From the NCBI GenBank assembly GCA_023382715.1, contig JAHDWP010000007.1, positions 62,001-126,000 of the forward strand: a DNA stretch of 64,000 nucleotides. Direction: 5' to 3'. The position numbers were made by a program, and so were the translations under genes. The notes under the pieces are model-generated. The model ran no database searches. It saw only the letters and a list, made by a program, of their open reading frames with translations, and was not told where the DNA came from. Of the stretch, positions 40,413 to 48,836 are shown piece after piece. Numbering within the stretch: position 1 is the stretch's first letter; each line of letters opens with the position of its first letter. The stretch comes from Anaerolineae bacterium (GTDB taxonomy: Bacteria > Chloroflexota > Anaerolineae > Aggregatilineales > Aggregatilineaceae).

Positions 40413-42230
40413 ATGAGCAAACGTAGAATGGCCGCAGTGCTGGTAATTGTGCTTGTATCGTCCATGCTCGCCGCCTATGGAGAGAATCCGCAGCGGGCAA
40501 TTTCCGCTGTCGTGCAGCCGGCAGACAGCCAGAGTCAGGCTGGCCCCCAGGATTATGTTCAGGAAGACTCGGAAGTCACCCGCATTGTGCTGGATGGAAG
40601 CTCCGCCATCGCAGACGGAGAGGGTGTTGCAGTGGACGGCAGCAAGGTGACAATCGTCTCGGCGGGCACCTATGACATCAGCGGTTCTCTGGCCGATGGG
40701 CAGGTAGTCGTAGACACAAAAGAGGATGGAACGGTCACCCTTGTCCTGAATGGGGTTGACATCCGCAATTCGACAGGTGCTCCCATCTATGTCGCCAAAG
40801 CGCAGGAGGCGGTCATCGTCCTGCAGGACAACACTGAGAATCGCGTGGCAGACGGGGCAACCTACGTGTTCGAGGACGCGACGGAGGATGAGCCAAACGC
40901 GGCGATCTTCAGCAAGAGCGATCTGACCATCGCTGGCAGCGGCGCGCTGATCGTCGAGGCGGCCTACAACGATGGCATCGCCAGCAAAGACGGCTTGATG
41001 ATTACGGGCGGCACGATCACGGTCAGCGCAGTAGATGATGGACTGCGCGGCAAGGACTATATCGTCGTCAAGGGCGGAGCGATCACCGTGAACGCCGGCG
41101 GGGATGGCCTGAAAGCGGACAACGCCGAAGATGCCACCCAGGGTACCATCACGATTGAGGCCGGCACCTTCTATATCACGTCGGGAGGCGATGCGCTTCA
41201 GGCTGAGTCAGCCCTCTCGGTCAGCGGTGGAGAGTTCACCCTAGTGTCTGGCGGGGGTAGCAGCAGCAGTATTGGCGCGGACACCTCCGCGAAGGCGATC
41301 AAGGCCGGGGTCAGCGTCACCCTTGACGGCGGAACCTTCACGATTGACTCTGCCGATGACGCCATCCATTCCAACGACAGGATCGTGATCAACGGGGGTG
41401 TCTTCACCATCGCCGCGGGAGATGACGCGATACACGCGGACGCCACCCTGGAAATCAACGGGGGCAACATCAATATCACCAGGTCGTATGAAGGGCTGGA
41501 GAGCGCCGTCATCACCATCAACGGCGGGGATGTCCGCATCGTGTCCAGCGACGATGGCGTGAACGTGGCGGGGGGTAACGATGGCTCCGGCTTGATGGCC
41601 GGGCCGGGCCAAGGTGGGGCGGGCGGAGGCCGTATGCCGGGTCAAGGCGGCGCGCCGGGCCAGGGCACCCTGCCCGGTCAGGATGCTTTCGCTGCTGAGG
41701 GCGATCAGCTCCTCACCATTCACGGCGGCCTTGTGGTGATTGATGCTGCGGGTGACGGGATAGACGTGAACGGCGCGATTGAGATGACGGGCGGCGTGGT
41801 GATCGTCAATGGCCCTACTGATAGAATGAACAGCGCGCTGGATTACGATCGTGCGTTCACCATCTCGGGCGGCGTTCTCGTGGCAGTGGGCAGTTCTGGC
41901 ATGGCCCAAGGGCCTAGCGACTTCTCCACCCAGAACTCAGTGCTCCTGAACTTCAACGGGACGCTGCGGGCCGGTACCCTGGTTCACATTCAGACCAGCG
42001 CAGGCGATGAGCTTTTCACCTTCTCGCCCGCCAAGGACTACGAGTCCATCGTCTTCTCTTCACCAGAACTCACAACCGGCCTCACCTATGATGTGTACTA
42101 TGGAGGCAGCTCAACAGGATCGATGGCGGATGGCCTGATCCAGGGCGGCGCATACGACTCTGGCACCCAATACACAAGCTTCACGGTCTCTGGCGCTGTG
42201 ACAAGGATTGGCAGCATGGGCAGATGGTAG
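40413..42230 (+). CDS. Secreted carbohydrate-binding beta-helix protein (DUF4353 type)
   Basis: 605 residues from ATG at 40413 with AAGGAGAG. The N-terminal MSKRRMAAVLVIVLVSSMLA is a signal sequence; the usual lipobox Cys is replaced by Tyr22 (LAAY). The body is repetitive beta-strand sequence typical of the 'carbohydrate-binding domain-containing' family: ISGSLADGQVVVD, then many turns such as SGGEFTLVSGG, DGGTFTIDSADDAIHSND, NGGVFTIAAGDDAIHAD and NGGDVRIVSSDDGVN. A Gly/Pro/Gln-rich segment (MAGPGQGGAGGGRMPGQGG) interrupts it at about 395-430. Codon use is visibly less GC-rich than its neighbours, which hints at horizontal acquisition. The ligand is unknown. Confidence 0.75.
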   Translation: MSKRRMAAVLVIVLVSSMLAAYGENPQRAISAVVQPADSQSQAGPQDYVQEDSEVTRIVLDGSSAIADGEGVAVDGSKVTIVSAGTYDISGSLADGQVVVDTKEDGTVTLVLNGVDIRNSTGAPIYVAKAQEAVIVLQDNTENRVADGATYVFEDATEDEPNAAIFSKSDLTIAGSGALIVEAAYNDGIASKDGLMITGGTITVSAVDDGLRGKDYIVVKGGAITVNAGGDGLKADNAEDATQGTITIEAGTFYITSGGDALQAESALSVSGGEFTLVSGGGSSSSIGADTSAKAIKAGVSVTLDGGTFTIDSADDAIHSNDRIVINGGVFTIAAGDDAIHADATLEINGGNINITRSYEGLESAVITINGGDVRIVSSDDGVNVAGGNDGSGLMAGPGQGGAGGGRMPGQGGAPGQGTLPGQDAFAAEGDQLLTIHGGLVVIDAAGDGIDVNGAIEMTGGVVIVNGPTDRMNSALDYDRAFTISGGVLVAVGSSGMAQGPSDFSTQNSVLLNFNGTLRAGTLVHIQTSAGDELFTFSPAKDYESIVFSSPELTTGLTYDVYYGGSSTGSMADGLIQGGAYDSGTQYTSFTVSGAVTRIGSMGRW

Positions 42231-42257
42231 CGTTCTGAGCGGTCACGGAGAACAAAA

Positions 42258-42286
42258 CCAGGGCGCCGCGCGGCGCCCTGGGTGTT
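42258..42286. terminator. Bidirectional terminator hairpin
   Basis: An 11-bp perfect stem CCAGGGCGCCG/CGGCGCCCTGG (42258-42281) is followed by TGTTT on the plus strand and preceded by AAAA, which gives TTTT on the minus strand. It lies between two convergent genes. Confidence 0.85.
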
Positions 42287-42303
42287 TATCCCTGCGCGGC
42301 GGC

Positions 42304-43836
42304 TCAGCCGCCGGCGACGATCCGCCAGGCCCCGTAGCCGGAGCCGATCACCTCACCGCCCGGCAGCGTGATGTAGAAGGCGTACTGCGGGCGCGGCACC
42401 CGTGTCGGCGCGACACGCTGCGCGGTGGCCATGTAGCCCTGCTCATCATCGAGCGCCCAGCCCAGCTTGTCGCGCACGCCCGGCGCGTTGGCCCACACCT
42501 TGCCAAAACCGCTGTCCGGTGCCTGACGGTTGAGCGGCGGCGCGCCTTCGATCACCGCGTCGGGCAGGTTGGCGTAGTCCTGCTCCAGGAAGATGGACGC
42601 CGTGCCGTCGCTGAAGTGCACGTAGATCTCGTTGGTGTCCGCCCGCCAGATCATGTGCCCGCCCTCAAAGGCCCGGTACGACGCGCCGACCTGCCCTGCG
42701 CGCCCCGTCGGGCAGCCGTCACCTTGCCCAAAGAAGAACGTGTAAGGGCAGCTAATCTGCACGATGGCCGTCGCCACCGCTGACCCGTCGTGCGTGCGCA
42801 GCGTGTAGGTGGCGCTGTAGGCGGCGTAGCCGGGCACGCTCACCACCGCCGAGCCGCTGGACGCCTGGGTATCCACCACCGTCTGCACGGCTGTCATCTG
42901 GGGGACAGCCGCCTCGATACGCACACCGCGCGCCCCGCTCACATCCCAGGTGAGCGTCACCGGCTGGCCCGGCGCGACGGTGTTGGGCGTGGCCGTGAAG
43001 ATGTTGACGCCGCCGGTCGGCGAGGCCGGCTCCGGCTGCGGCTGTGGCTCAGTGGTCGGCGCACGGCCCGGCTCCTGTGTGTCCCCTGCCACCGGCTCGC
43101 TGATCGGCAGTTGCAGAGTCTCCTCGGCGTAGACCGTGCCCGCCACCACGTCCACCACGCGCAGGCGCAGCGTCACCGCCTCCTCGCCTTCGCGGTAGAC
43201 GGGGGCCACCGGCCCCTCGCCCGCCGAAGGAATCCACAGGTACAGGCGCGGCAACTCGACAGAGGTTGTGGTGCCATCGGCGAAGACCTGGTCGAAGACG
43301 AGATTGGCCGAGGGGACGCGCTGACTCACTTCCCACTGAACTGTCACCCGCGCTTCGCCGGAAGCCAGCGCCGCGCCTCCCACGGTGTCAACTTCGGTGC
43401 TGAACGCAGCGATGGCGGGCGGCTCGGTGAGCATAGAGGCATCATACGGGACCGTCACGATGCGCTGATCAACGACCTTGTTGGTGCCCACGCGGATGAT
43501 CGAGAGCAGAAAGGTGGGCGGGCCGAAGTTGAGCGGATGGCGGATTGTGATGACGCGCGCGCCGCTCGCTTCCAGGGGCGCGGTGTCGGCTGGGAAGACA
43601 AGCTGCCAGTCGTCCAGCACGTAGGTATGCAGCGCCAGCCGGTATTCTCCGCTGAGACCGACAGTGTGCCAGGTGAGGGTGGTCGTCGCCTCGCCTGCCT
43701 CCGCCTCGGCCAGCCCGATCGTCTCCAGCGACGAATCGAAGGTGATGATCGTAGGCCGCACCGTCTGCGCGCTGGCGCTGGCCCCAGCGCTCAACAGGGC
43801 GATCACCAGCAATAGCACAAGCATCTTGGTTCTCAT
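42304..43836 (-). CDS. Secreted multidomain protein with C-terminal GFGKxW...LGWA domain
   Basis: 510 residues. The signal peptide MRTKMLVLLLVIALLSAGAS ends near ASAQ, so it is exported and not lipidated. Residues 30-250 are beta-rich with two similar modules (TTTLTWHTVGLSGEYRLAL and RVTVQWEVSQRVPSANLVF). After a Glu/Pro linker comes an Ig-like module, TATPNTVAPGQPVTLTWDVS. The C-terminal 140 residues contain YRAFEGGHMIWRADTNEIYV, then GFGKVW and LGWA, the same layout as the lipoprotein at 11644-12375. It may bind surface or extracellular ligands; the function is not recognised. Start ATG with GAGGGATAG. Confidence 0.72.
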   Translation of the reverse strand: MRTKMLVLLLVIALLSAGASASAQTVRPTIITFDSSLETIGLAEAEAGEATTTLTWHTVGLSGEYRLALHTYVLDDWQLVFPADTAPLEASGARVITIRHPLNFGPPTFLLSIIRVGTNKVVDQRIVTVPYDASMLTEPPAIAAFSTEVDTVGGAALASGEARVTVQWEVSQRVPSANLVFDQVFADGTTTSVELPRLYLWIPSAGEGPVAPVYREGEEAVTLRLRVVDVVAGTVYAEETLQLPISEPVAGDTQEPGRAPTTEPQPQPEPASPTGGVNIFTATPNTVAPGQPVTLTWDVSGARGVRIEAAVPQMTAVQTVVDTQASSGSAVVSVPGYAAYSATYTLRTHDGSAVATAIVQISCPYTFFFGQGDGCPTGRAGQVGASYRAFEGGHMIWRADTNEIYVHFSDGTASIFLEQDYANLPDAVIEGAPPLNRQAPDSGFGKVWANAPGVRDKLGWALDDEQGYMATAQRVAPTRVPRPQYAFYITLPGGEVIGSGYGAWRIVAGG

Positions 43837-43987
43837 CAGCTATCCCTCGCCAATCTTGGCCGCTCTCGCTACCGGGAGTTCAGGTCCTGGGCCGGTCGTC
43901 GTTCGATACTCATTTCCATGCTGTGCTCCTAGCTTACAGGCATGTGCGGCAGGAGGCAAGTCCCCAATCCGGCGGGATGCGGGCGGC

Positions 43988-44012
43988 GGTTGACAGCGCC
44001 TCGCCGGGCGCG
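43988..44012 (+). repeat. Fragment of the TTGACAGCGACTCGCCGGGC repeat
   Basis: GGTTGACAGCGCCTCGCCGGGCG matches the left end of the repeats at 23394 and 47693; the rest of the element is missing. Confidence 0.65.
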
Positions 44013-44043
44013 GGCGCGTGACGGGCCTTGCGTTCGGGGTCGC

Positions 44044-45012
44044 TCAAGCGCTCTCCGGCGGGCGATCGGGGGGCACCGGGCGCACGGCGGCGGCAAGCTC
44101 GCGCCAGAGCGCCGTCTTCGCCGCCCGGTCGGACTCATTCTGATAGAGGAGCACGTTCCGGTGCGTCCACAGATTGAAGTCGAGGCGTGTCAGCGTCGGG
44201 TTGCGGTGTGTCAGCATGGGGCGGTTGTCCCAGGCGTACAGTTCGAATTCCTCGGCCAGGCGGCGGTAATGGGGCGCGGTCTCCGCCGCAATGCCGGAGA
44301 GGCCCGCCGGATCGCGCACCACCTCGAACAGGGCAGCGCGCCAGCCGCGCTGCCTGGCGCGCTGGGCGATCTCCCAGCCGGTGTCTTTGCTCACTTCGCC
44401 CACCAGGCGCGCGCCCCAACGCCCCAGCCGCGGCTGGCGGCGCGGCTGACGCAGCAGGTAGCGATCGAGGGCGCGCGGCAGCCATAGCGTCTGGCGCAGG
44501 GCGAAGTCAAGCAGGCGGCGGCGGGCTGTGCGCCCATAAGGTCGCCAGTCGGGGGCGAACGCCCGCAGCGCATCGCTGCGCCAGCAGGCGAAGATCGGGC
44601 TGGGGAAGTCGTGATACTTGCCCAGCTTCCAGGACGGATACGGCGCGCCAGCGGCGACTACCTCTCTCGCTGCGAAGAGCTGGCGCAGCGCGCTGTCCCA
44701 GCCAGGGCGCAGGATAGCCACGTCGGGATCGACGATCAGCACGAACGGGGAGCGCACCAGCGGCCACAGCGTGTTGAGGCCGTGCGCGTGCCCCATTGAC
44801 ATGATCTGTCCCTGCACATTGACGGGCACAACGTCCAGGCGAGGGAAACCCAGGTCGTGCAGAGCGGGATCGGCCCCACCGGTATTGTCGGCGACCAGCA
44901 GGCGAAGCTGCTCCGGCTGATCGGCCAGGGTCACCATGCCCGCGAACAGATCGCGCAGCAGCTCTGCGGAATGCCAGCTCACGCTGAGGACGGTCAGCCA
45001 GCTATCGGGCAC
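44044..45012 (-). CDS. Family 2 glycosyltransferase
   Basis: 322 residues from GTG at 45012 with GAGGAGA upstream. The N-terminus LTVLSVSWHSAELLRDLFAG is the GT2/GT-A first strand, RLLVADNTGG carries the donor-binding Asp-Asn, and FVLIVDPDVAILRPGW contains the DPD (DxD) metal/nucleotide-sugar motif. The C-terminal half (VSKDTGWEIAQRARQRGW, WDNRPMLTHRN) is specific to this subfamily. It is predicted to transfer a sugar from an NDP donor in the cytoplasm. It is the last gene of the tandem acetyltransferase run, 15 bp after the preceding stop, so an acetylated glycan is one possible theme. Confidence 0.82.
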   Translation of the reverse strand: MPDSWLTVLSVSWHSAELLRDLFAGMVTLADQPEQLRLLVADNTGGADPALHDLGFPRLDVVPVNVQGQIMSMGHAHGLNTLWPLVRSPFVLIVDPDVAILRPGWDSALRQLFAAREVVAAGAPYPSWKLGKYHDFPSPIFACWRSDALRAFAPDWRPYGRTARRRLLDFALRQTLWLPRALDRYLLRQPRRQPRLGRWGARLVGEVSKDTGWEIAQRARQRGWRAALFEVVRDPAGLSGIAAETAPHYRRLAEEFELYAWDNRPMLTHRNPTLTRLDFNLWTHRNVLLYQNESDRAAKTALWRELAAAVRPVPPDRPPESA

Positions 45013-45027
45013 GTTGCCGTCTCCTCG

Positions 45028-45618
45028 TCATTCCGGCGCGGGCTGGGCCGGCGGGCGCAGCCCCAGCGCCGCGACCATCGCCGCGTAGCCGGGCCAGCCG
45101 TCGCGCAGCCGGCCATACATCAGCTCATCATGCCAGCGGCCATCGGCCAGCGTCGCCCGGCGCTGGCGCGCTTCCAGCGCAAAGCCGACCTTCTCCATCT
45201 GGCGCATGACGCGGGCGTTGAGGCTCATCGTGCCCAGCCAGACCTTGCGCATATCGAGCCAGTCGAAAGCATAGTCCACGACGAGCAGCAGGGCATCGGT
45301 GCCGTAGCCGCCGCCCCAGTAGGCAGGCTCGCCGATCACTGCGCCCAGGTCGGCCACGCGGTGATGTTCCGACAGCCAGTTGATGCCGATGCCGCCGATA
45401 GGGGTGCCGTCGGTGGTCAGGATGCCGAATATCACCCCTGTTTCGTGACGTTCGGAGCGGCACCACTCTTCGTACTCGCGCTTCAGCGTGGCCTTCGAGA
45501 TGATGAAGTGCTCCCCCATGCTGCCCCAGAAGCGCGACTCATTGTTCACCCAGTCATGCTCGCGCGCTCTGAACCGCTCGTCATAGGGCACCAGGTTAAC
45601 CAGCGTCCCGTAGAGCAT
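45028..45618 (-). CDS. GNAT acetyltransferase, tandem paralog 4 (RimJ/RimL type)
   Basis: 196 residues. Acetyl-CoA-binding motif A is GEPAYWGGGYGTDALLLVVDYAF, followed by LDMRKVWLGTMSLNARVMRQMEKVGF, the B-motif helix and strand typical of RimJ/RimL family N-acetyltransferases. It is closely related to the two genes upstream in the array. ATG at 45618 is only 3 bp after the previous stop codon, so it is operonic. The acceptor (protein N-terminus, amino sugar or small molecule) is unknown. Confidence 0.88.
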   Translation of the reverse strand: MLYGTLVNLVPYDERFRAREHDWVNNESRFWGSMGEHFIISKATLKREYEEWCRSERHETGVIFGILTTDGTPIGGIGINWLSEHHRVADLGAVIGEPAYWGGGYGTDALLLVVDYAFDWLDMRKVWLGTMSLNARVMRQMEKVGFALEARQRRATLADGRWHDELMYGRLRDGWPGYAAMVAALGLRPPAQPAPE

Positions 45619-45621
45619 CGC

Positions 45622-46200
45622 TCACCCCTGCGCCCGCAGCCCCAGCCGCTCGATCATCGCCTCGCGCCCCGGCCACTCCTCGCGCTGCACCCCGTAGAAC
45701 AGCAGGTCGTGCCACGCACCGTCGGCCAGAGTCGCCCGGCGCTGGCGCGCTTCCAGCGCAAAGCCGACCTTCTCCATCTGGCGCGTCACGCGCGCATTAA
45801 GGCTCATCGTCACCAGCCACAGCCGGCGCAGATCGAGCCAGTCGAAGGCGTAGTCCACGATGAGCAGCAGGGCGTCGGTGCCATAGCCGCCGCCCCAGTA
45901 CTGCGGCTCGCCAATCTGCACGCCCAGAATGCCCAGGCGCAGATGAGGCTTGATGTCGCCGACGACAAAGAGGCCGATGGGCGTGCCATCCTTCGCCTGG
46001 ATGCCGAATCCGCTGTGCAGCTCCTGATCCTTGCGCGCGGCGCGCTCTTCCTGGCGGCGCTTGACCACCGCCAGCGACACAAACTGGCGGTCGCCCACAT
46101 CGCCCCAGAACGCCGCTTCCCCGTTCTCCCAGCGGTGCTCCAGCGCATTGAAGCGCTCGCCGAGCGGCACCAGGTCTACGAGCAATCCCTCGATCTTCAT
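45622..46200 (-). CDS. GNAT acetyltransferase, tandem paralog 3
   Basis: 192 residues from ATG at 46200 (GGCAGAG upstream). It shares GEPQYWGGGYGTDALLLIVD and NARVTRQMEKVGFALEARQR with its neighbours, with a distinctive DLRRLWLVTMSL. The first 80 residues, which carry the acceptor site in this family, differ more (AAFWGDVGDRQFVSLAVV). The upstream extension of the open frame overlaps paralog 2 and was rejected. 7 bp separate it from the preceding gene's stop. Confidence 0.88.
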   Translation of the reverse strand: MKIEGLLVDLVPLGERFNALEHRWENGEAAFWGDVGDRQFVSLAVVKRRQEERAARKDQELHSGFGIQAKDGTPIGLFVVGDIKPHLRLGILGVQIGEPQYWGGGYGTDALLLIVDYAFDWLDLRRLWLVTMSLNARVTRQMEKVGFALEARQRRATLADGAWHDLLFYGVQREEWPGREAMIERLGLRAQG

Positions 46201-46207
46201 CTCTGCC

Positions 46208-46816
46208 TCATTTCGCGCCGGACTCCGGCGCTGTGGCGCGCTCGCGCAGGCCCAGTTGCTCGACCAGCGCCGCGCGGCCCGGCCACTCCTCGCGCAGCAG
46301 CCCGTAGGCCAGCCAGTCGTACCACACACCGTCGGCCAGCGCGCTCTGGCGCTGGCGCACCTCCAGCCGAAAGCCGACCTTCTCCATCTGGCGCATGACG
46401 CGGGCGTTCATGCTGGTCGTCATCAGCCACGCCTTGCGCACGTCGAGCCAGTCGAAAGTGTAGTCCAGCAGCAGGAGCAGGGCATCGGTGCCGTAGCCGC
46501 CGCCCCAGTACTGCGGCTCGCCGATCTTTGCGCCAAGCATAGCCAGACGATGATGCGCCGACAGCCAGTTGATGCCGAAATAGCCCAGCGGTGTGCCGTC
46601 CTTGCTCTGCACACCGAAGGCCACTCCCAGCTCGTCGTTGATGTCCCCGCTCTCTTCGGCCCACTGGGCGTGGCGCGCGGCGATCATCGCCTGTGTCATG
46701 AAATGGCGCTCGCCGCCGCCCGACCAAAAGCTGGCCTGGTTGTTCATCCAGCGGTGATCGCGCTCCAGAAACTCCTTGCCATAGGGCACCAGGTTCACCA
46801 GCAGCCCTTCGAGCAT
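46208..46816 (-). CDS. GNAT acetyltransferase, tandem paralog 2
   Basis: 202 residues from ATG at 46816. Motif A reads GEPQYWGGGYGTDALLLLLD and the following helix WLMTTSMNARVMRQMEKVGF, nearly the same as paralogs 3 and 4. The N-terminal half includes YGKEFLERDHRWMNNQASFW and MTQAMIAARHAQW, again divergent between copies. The C-terminal REEWPGRAALVEQLGL is also shared with paralog 3 (REEWPGREAMIERLGL). It lies 55 bp after paralog 1. The long upstream open frame is a shadow in paralog 1. Confidence 0.88.
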   Translation of the reverse strand: MLEGLLVNLVPYGKEFLERDHRWMNNQASFWSGGGERHFMTQAMIAARHAQWAEESGDINDELGVAFGVQSKDGTPLGYFGINWLSAHHRLAMLGAKIGEPQYWGGGYGTDALLLLLDYTFDWLDVRKAWLMTTSMNARVMRQMEKVGFRLEVRQRQSALADGVWYDWLAYGLLREEWPGRAALVEQLGLRERATAPESGAK

Positions 46817-46871
46817 CTCCCACCTTCTTTCCGGGACGGCGCGGCGGAGTGACGGCGCGCCGCACAGCCTG

Positions 46872-47495
46872 CTAACCAGCGCCGTCCTTCTTCTCGTCCT
46901 TCTTCTCCGGCCTGGGCTTCGGCTCCAGGCCGCTCGGCTGCAAATCCAGCCCGGCGACTTTCGCCGCGTAGCCTGGCCACTCGCTGTCCAGCAGGCCGAA
47001 CATTTCCATATCCACGTAATCGCCGTCCCAGCGAATGTGCTGGCGCAGCGTCCCTTCGTGGACGAACCCGGCGCGGCGCAGGTGCTCCAGCCGGACCTCG
47101 TCGAAGGGCAGCGCGACGGCATCCAGGCGGTGCAGATTGCGCGTCTCGAAGCAGTAGCGCACCAGCATCAGCAGCGCGTCGAGCACTTCGTCGCTGCCTT
47201 CATAGCGGCTGTCGCCGGCGAAAAAGCGCGCCTCGGCCTTGCGCACGCGCGGCCACTCGTGATCGAAGATCACCGCGCCGATGGGGTCGCCGTTCTTGGC
47301 CTGGAAGCCGATCAGCGCCCCGCGCTCGTCCTTTTCCATGCGCTCGATGTACTTCTTGACATCGTGCTCGGTGTGCGGCTCGCGGCGCTCCCACAGGTGC
47401 GCACGGAACCACGCCTCCTCGTTCATCCAGGTTTCCAGATAGAGGGCGAAATCGTCCTCAAACGGAACGAGGTCAACCAGAGTTCCCTCGATCAT
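46872..47495 (-). CDS. GNAT acetyltransferase, tandem paralog 1 (divergent)
   Basis: 207 residues, first gene of the array. It has the general RimJ fold (VDLVPFEDDFALYLETWMNE, IGFQAKNGDPIGAVIFDHEW, LVRYCFETRNLHRLDAVALP, LEHLRRAGFVHEGTLRQHIR) but lacks the GGGYGT phosphate loop of the other three, having FAGDSRYEGSDEVLDALLML instead. The duplication is therefore probably older, or this copy has altered CoA binding. The C-terminal tail is Lys/Glu-rich (PRPEKKDEKKDGAG). No strong promoter is evident in the 372 bp upstream. Confidence 0.85.
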   Translation of the reverse strand: MIEGTLVDLVPFEDDFALYLETWMNEEAWFRAHLWERREPHTEHDVKKYIERMEKDERGALIGFQAKNGDPIGAVIFDHEWPRVRKAEARFFAGDSRYEGSDEVLDALLMLVRYCFETRNLHRLDAVALPFDEVRLEHLRRAGFVHEGTLRQHIRWDGDYVDMEMFGLLDSEWPGYAAKVAGLDLQPSGLEPKPRPEKKDEKKDGAG

Positions 47496-47867
47496 GGGTA
47501 TCGGTGCTCCTTTTCGGGGTATCCGCGATACAGTAACCGGGCTGCAGGGCGGCGCTCCGTTTCACCCGCAGGGCGTACTGCCATAGGCTCCTACGATCTC
47601 ACTCTGCCCGGCGTGATGGTCCGCAGTCACGGGAGCAAGTGTTGTCGAGACGCGCGGGTTTGTCAAGGGCGGGCAGCGGGCGCAGTGGGCGCGCAAAGGC
47701 TGACAGCGACTCGCCGGGCGGGGGTGAGGTCAGCCAGGGCGCAGCAGAGCAGCGCCCCTACCGCCTGACAGATTTTGCACGCACCCCAGCGGGCGCGGTG
47801 AGTGGCTGAGCGCCGCATGGCACAAAGGATTCTACGAAGGAAACCCGCTTAACGGTGCGCCCGGCGA
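47496..47867. other. Intergenic region with a dispersed repeat
   Basis: This 372-bp gap between two minus-strand units carries one full repeat copy (47693-47788) and no supported gene. A weak minus-strand -10-like sequence cannot be assigned confidently. Confidence 0.6.
47693..47788. repeat. Dispersed repeat (GACAGCGACTCGCCGGGC type), copy 3
   Basis: GCAAAGGCTGACAGCGACTC at the left, GGGCGC-AGCAGAGCA-GCGCCC in the middle (47737-47757), CCTGACAGATTTTGCACGCA at the right. It is about 90 percent identical by eye to 37184-37278 outside the flipped centre. Confidence 0.85.
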
Positions 47868-48776
47868 TCACCCCGGTTTCTGGGCGACCAGCACGGACGG
47901 CACGGCGGGTTCGCGCCCGGCCAGGCGATCGCGCAGCCCCAACGCCCGTGCGCGCCATCCAAACCGGTGCGAATCGCCCTCCACGACCAGCCCCGCCGCG
48001 CGCAAAAGGGCCTGCGCAGCCGCCATTCCCTCCGCTGACGGGGCGAGCGCGTCCATCACGGCCAGCCAGCCGCCGGGCCGCAGCGCGGCCAGCGCCGCGC
48101 CCAGGGCGCGCTGTTGCGCCGCCCCATCGCCGAAGCGGGCCAGCCCGCCCTGCAGGATCGCCCAGTCGAAGGCAGCGCGTGCCAGCGGCAGCGCATTCAG
48201 ATCGGCCTGCACGCGCAGGTAGCGGGCGATGGGATAGACGCCCAGGCCGTAACCCGGCCCGGCGAGCGCGTCGAGGGCCAGCGTGGTGTAGCCGGCCACG
48301 TCCAGCCCATAGGCCAGCCAGCCCATCTCCGCTCCGATAACCACCGCTTCGCCCATCGGCCCGACGGGAAGCCCGCCCTTGCGCAGCCGCACGTCCTCCA
48401 GAAAACGCCACAGCAGGGCCGTCCCTGCCGCCTGCTGCGGCCAGTAGTCCAGCGGATAACCGGGCAGGCCCGTCTGCGGCAGCGCCTTGAACTCGTCCTC
48501 GTCCGGGACAGCCCAACCCACGCGCGCGCAGCGTTCCTCGTGCGCCTGGGACTCGGCCTCAATCGCCGCGCGCCGGTCGGCGGTCACCAGCCGCAGAACG
48601 CCATCCGCAAAGGGGTAGACGTGCGCCGCATCAGCGGCGCAGCGCACGCCCCCCTCGTCCAGGCGCAGCCGTGCGCCGTCCAGCGGGCAGGTCAGCAGCG
48701 CCAGGTAATCGCGCCCCCGGCCCTTGAACGCCCCGTTGATCGGGCGCATGTCGCGGTTGTAGTGGAGGTCGGACAT
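47868..48776 (-). CDS. Methyltransferase-like protein with N-terminal Trm112-like segment
   Basis: 302 residues. The first 60 (LLTCPLDGARLRL, VRCAADAAHVYPFADGVLRL) look like the small Trm112-type module found before some methyltransferase domains, with Cys30 and Cys46 retained but not a full four-Cys zinc site. The rest resembles a Rossmann methyltransferase: GEAVVIGAEMGWLAYGLDVAGYT, LALDALAGPGYGL, AFDWAILQGGL and LRPGGWLAVMD. Motif I has GAEMGWLA in place of GxGxG, so cofactor binding is uncertain. Start ATG 48776; no strong ribosome site is visible. It lies downstream of another methyltransferase gene. Confidence 0.7.
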   Translation of the reverse strand: MSDLHYNRDMRPINGAFKGRGRDYLALLTCPLDGARLRLDEGGVRCAADAAHVYPFADGVLRLVTADRRAAIEAESQAHEERCARVGWAVPDEDEFKALPQTGLPGYPLDYWPQQAAGTALLWRFLEDVRLRKGGLPVGPMGEAVVIGAEMGWLAYGLDVAGYTTLALDALAGPGYGLGVYPIARYLRVQADLNALPLARAAFDWAILQGGLARFGDGAAQQRALGAALAALRPGGWLAVMDALAPSAEGMAAAQALLRAAGLVVEGDSHRFGWRARALGLRDRLAGREPAVPSVLVAQKPG

Positions 48777-48836
48777 AAGGCGAGTGGTCTCGTCTCAGTG
48801 AGCGGTTGGTGGCGGCTGGCCGTTGGTTTGGGGCTG

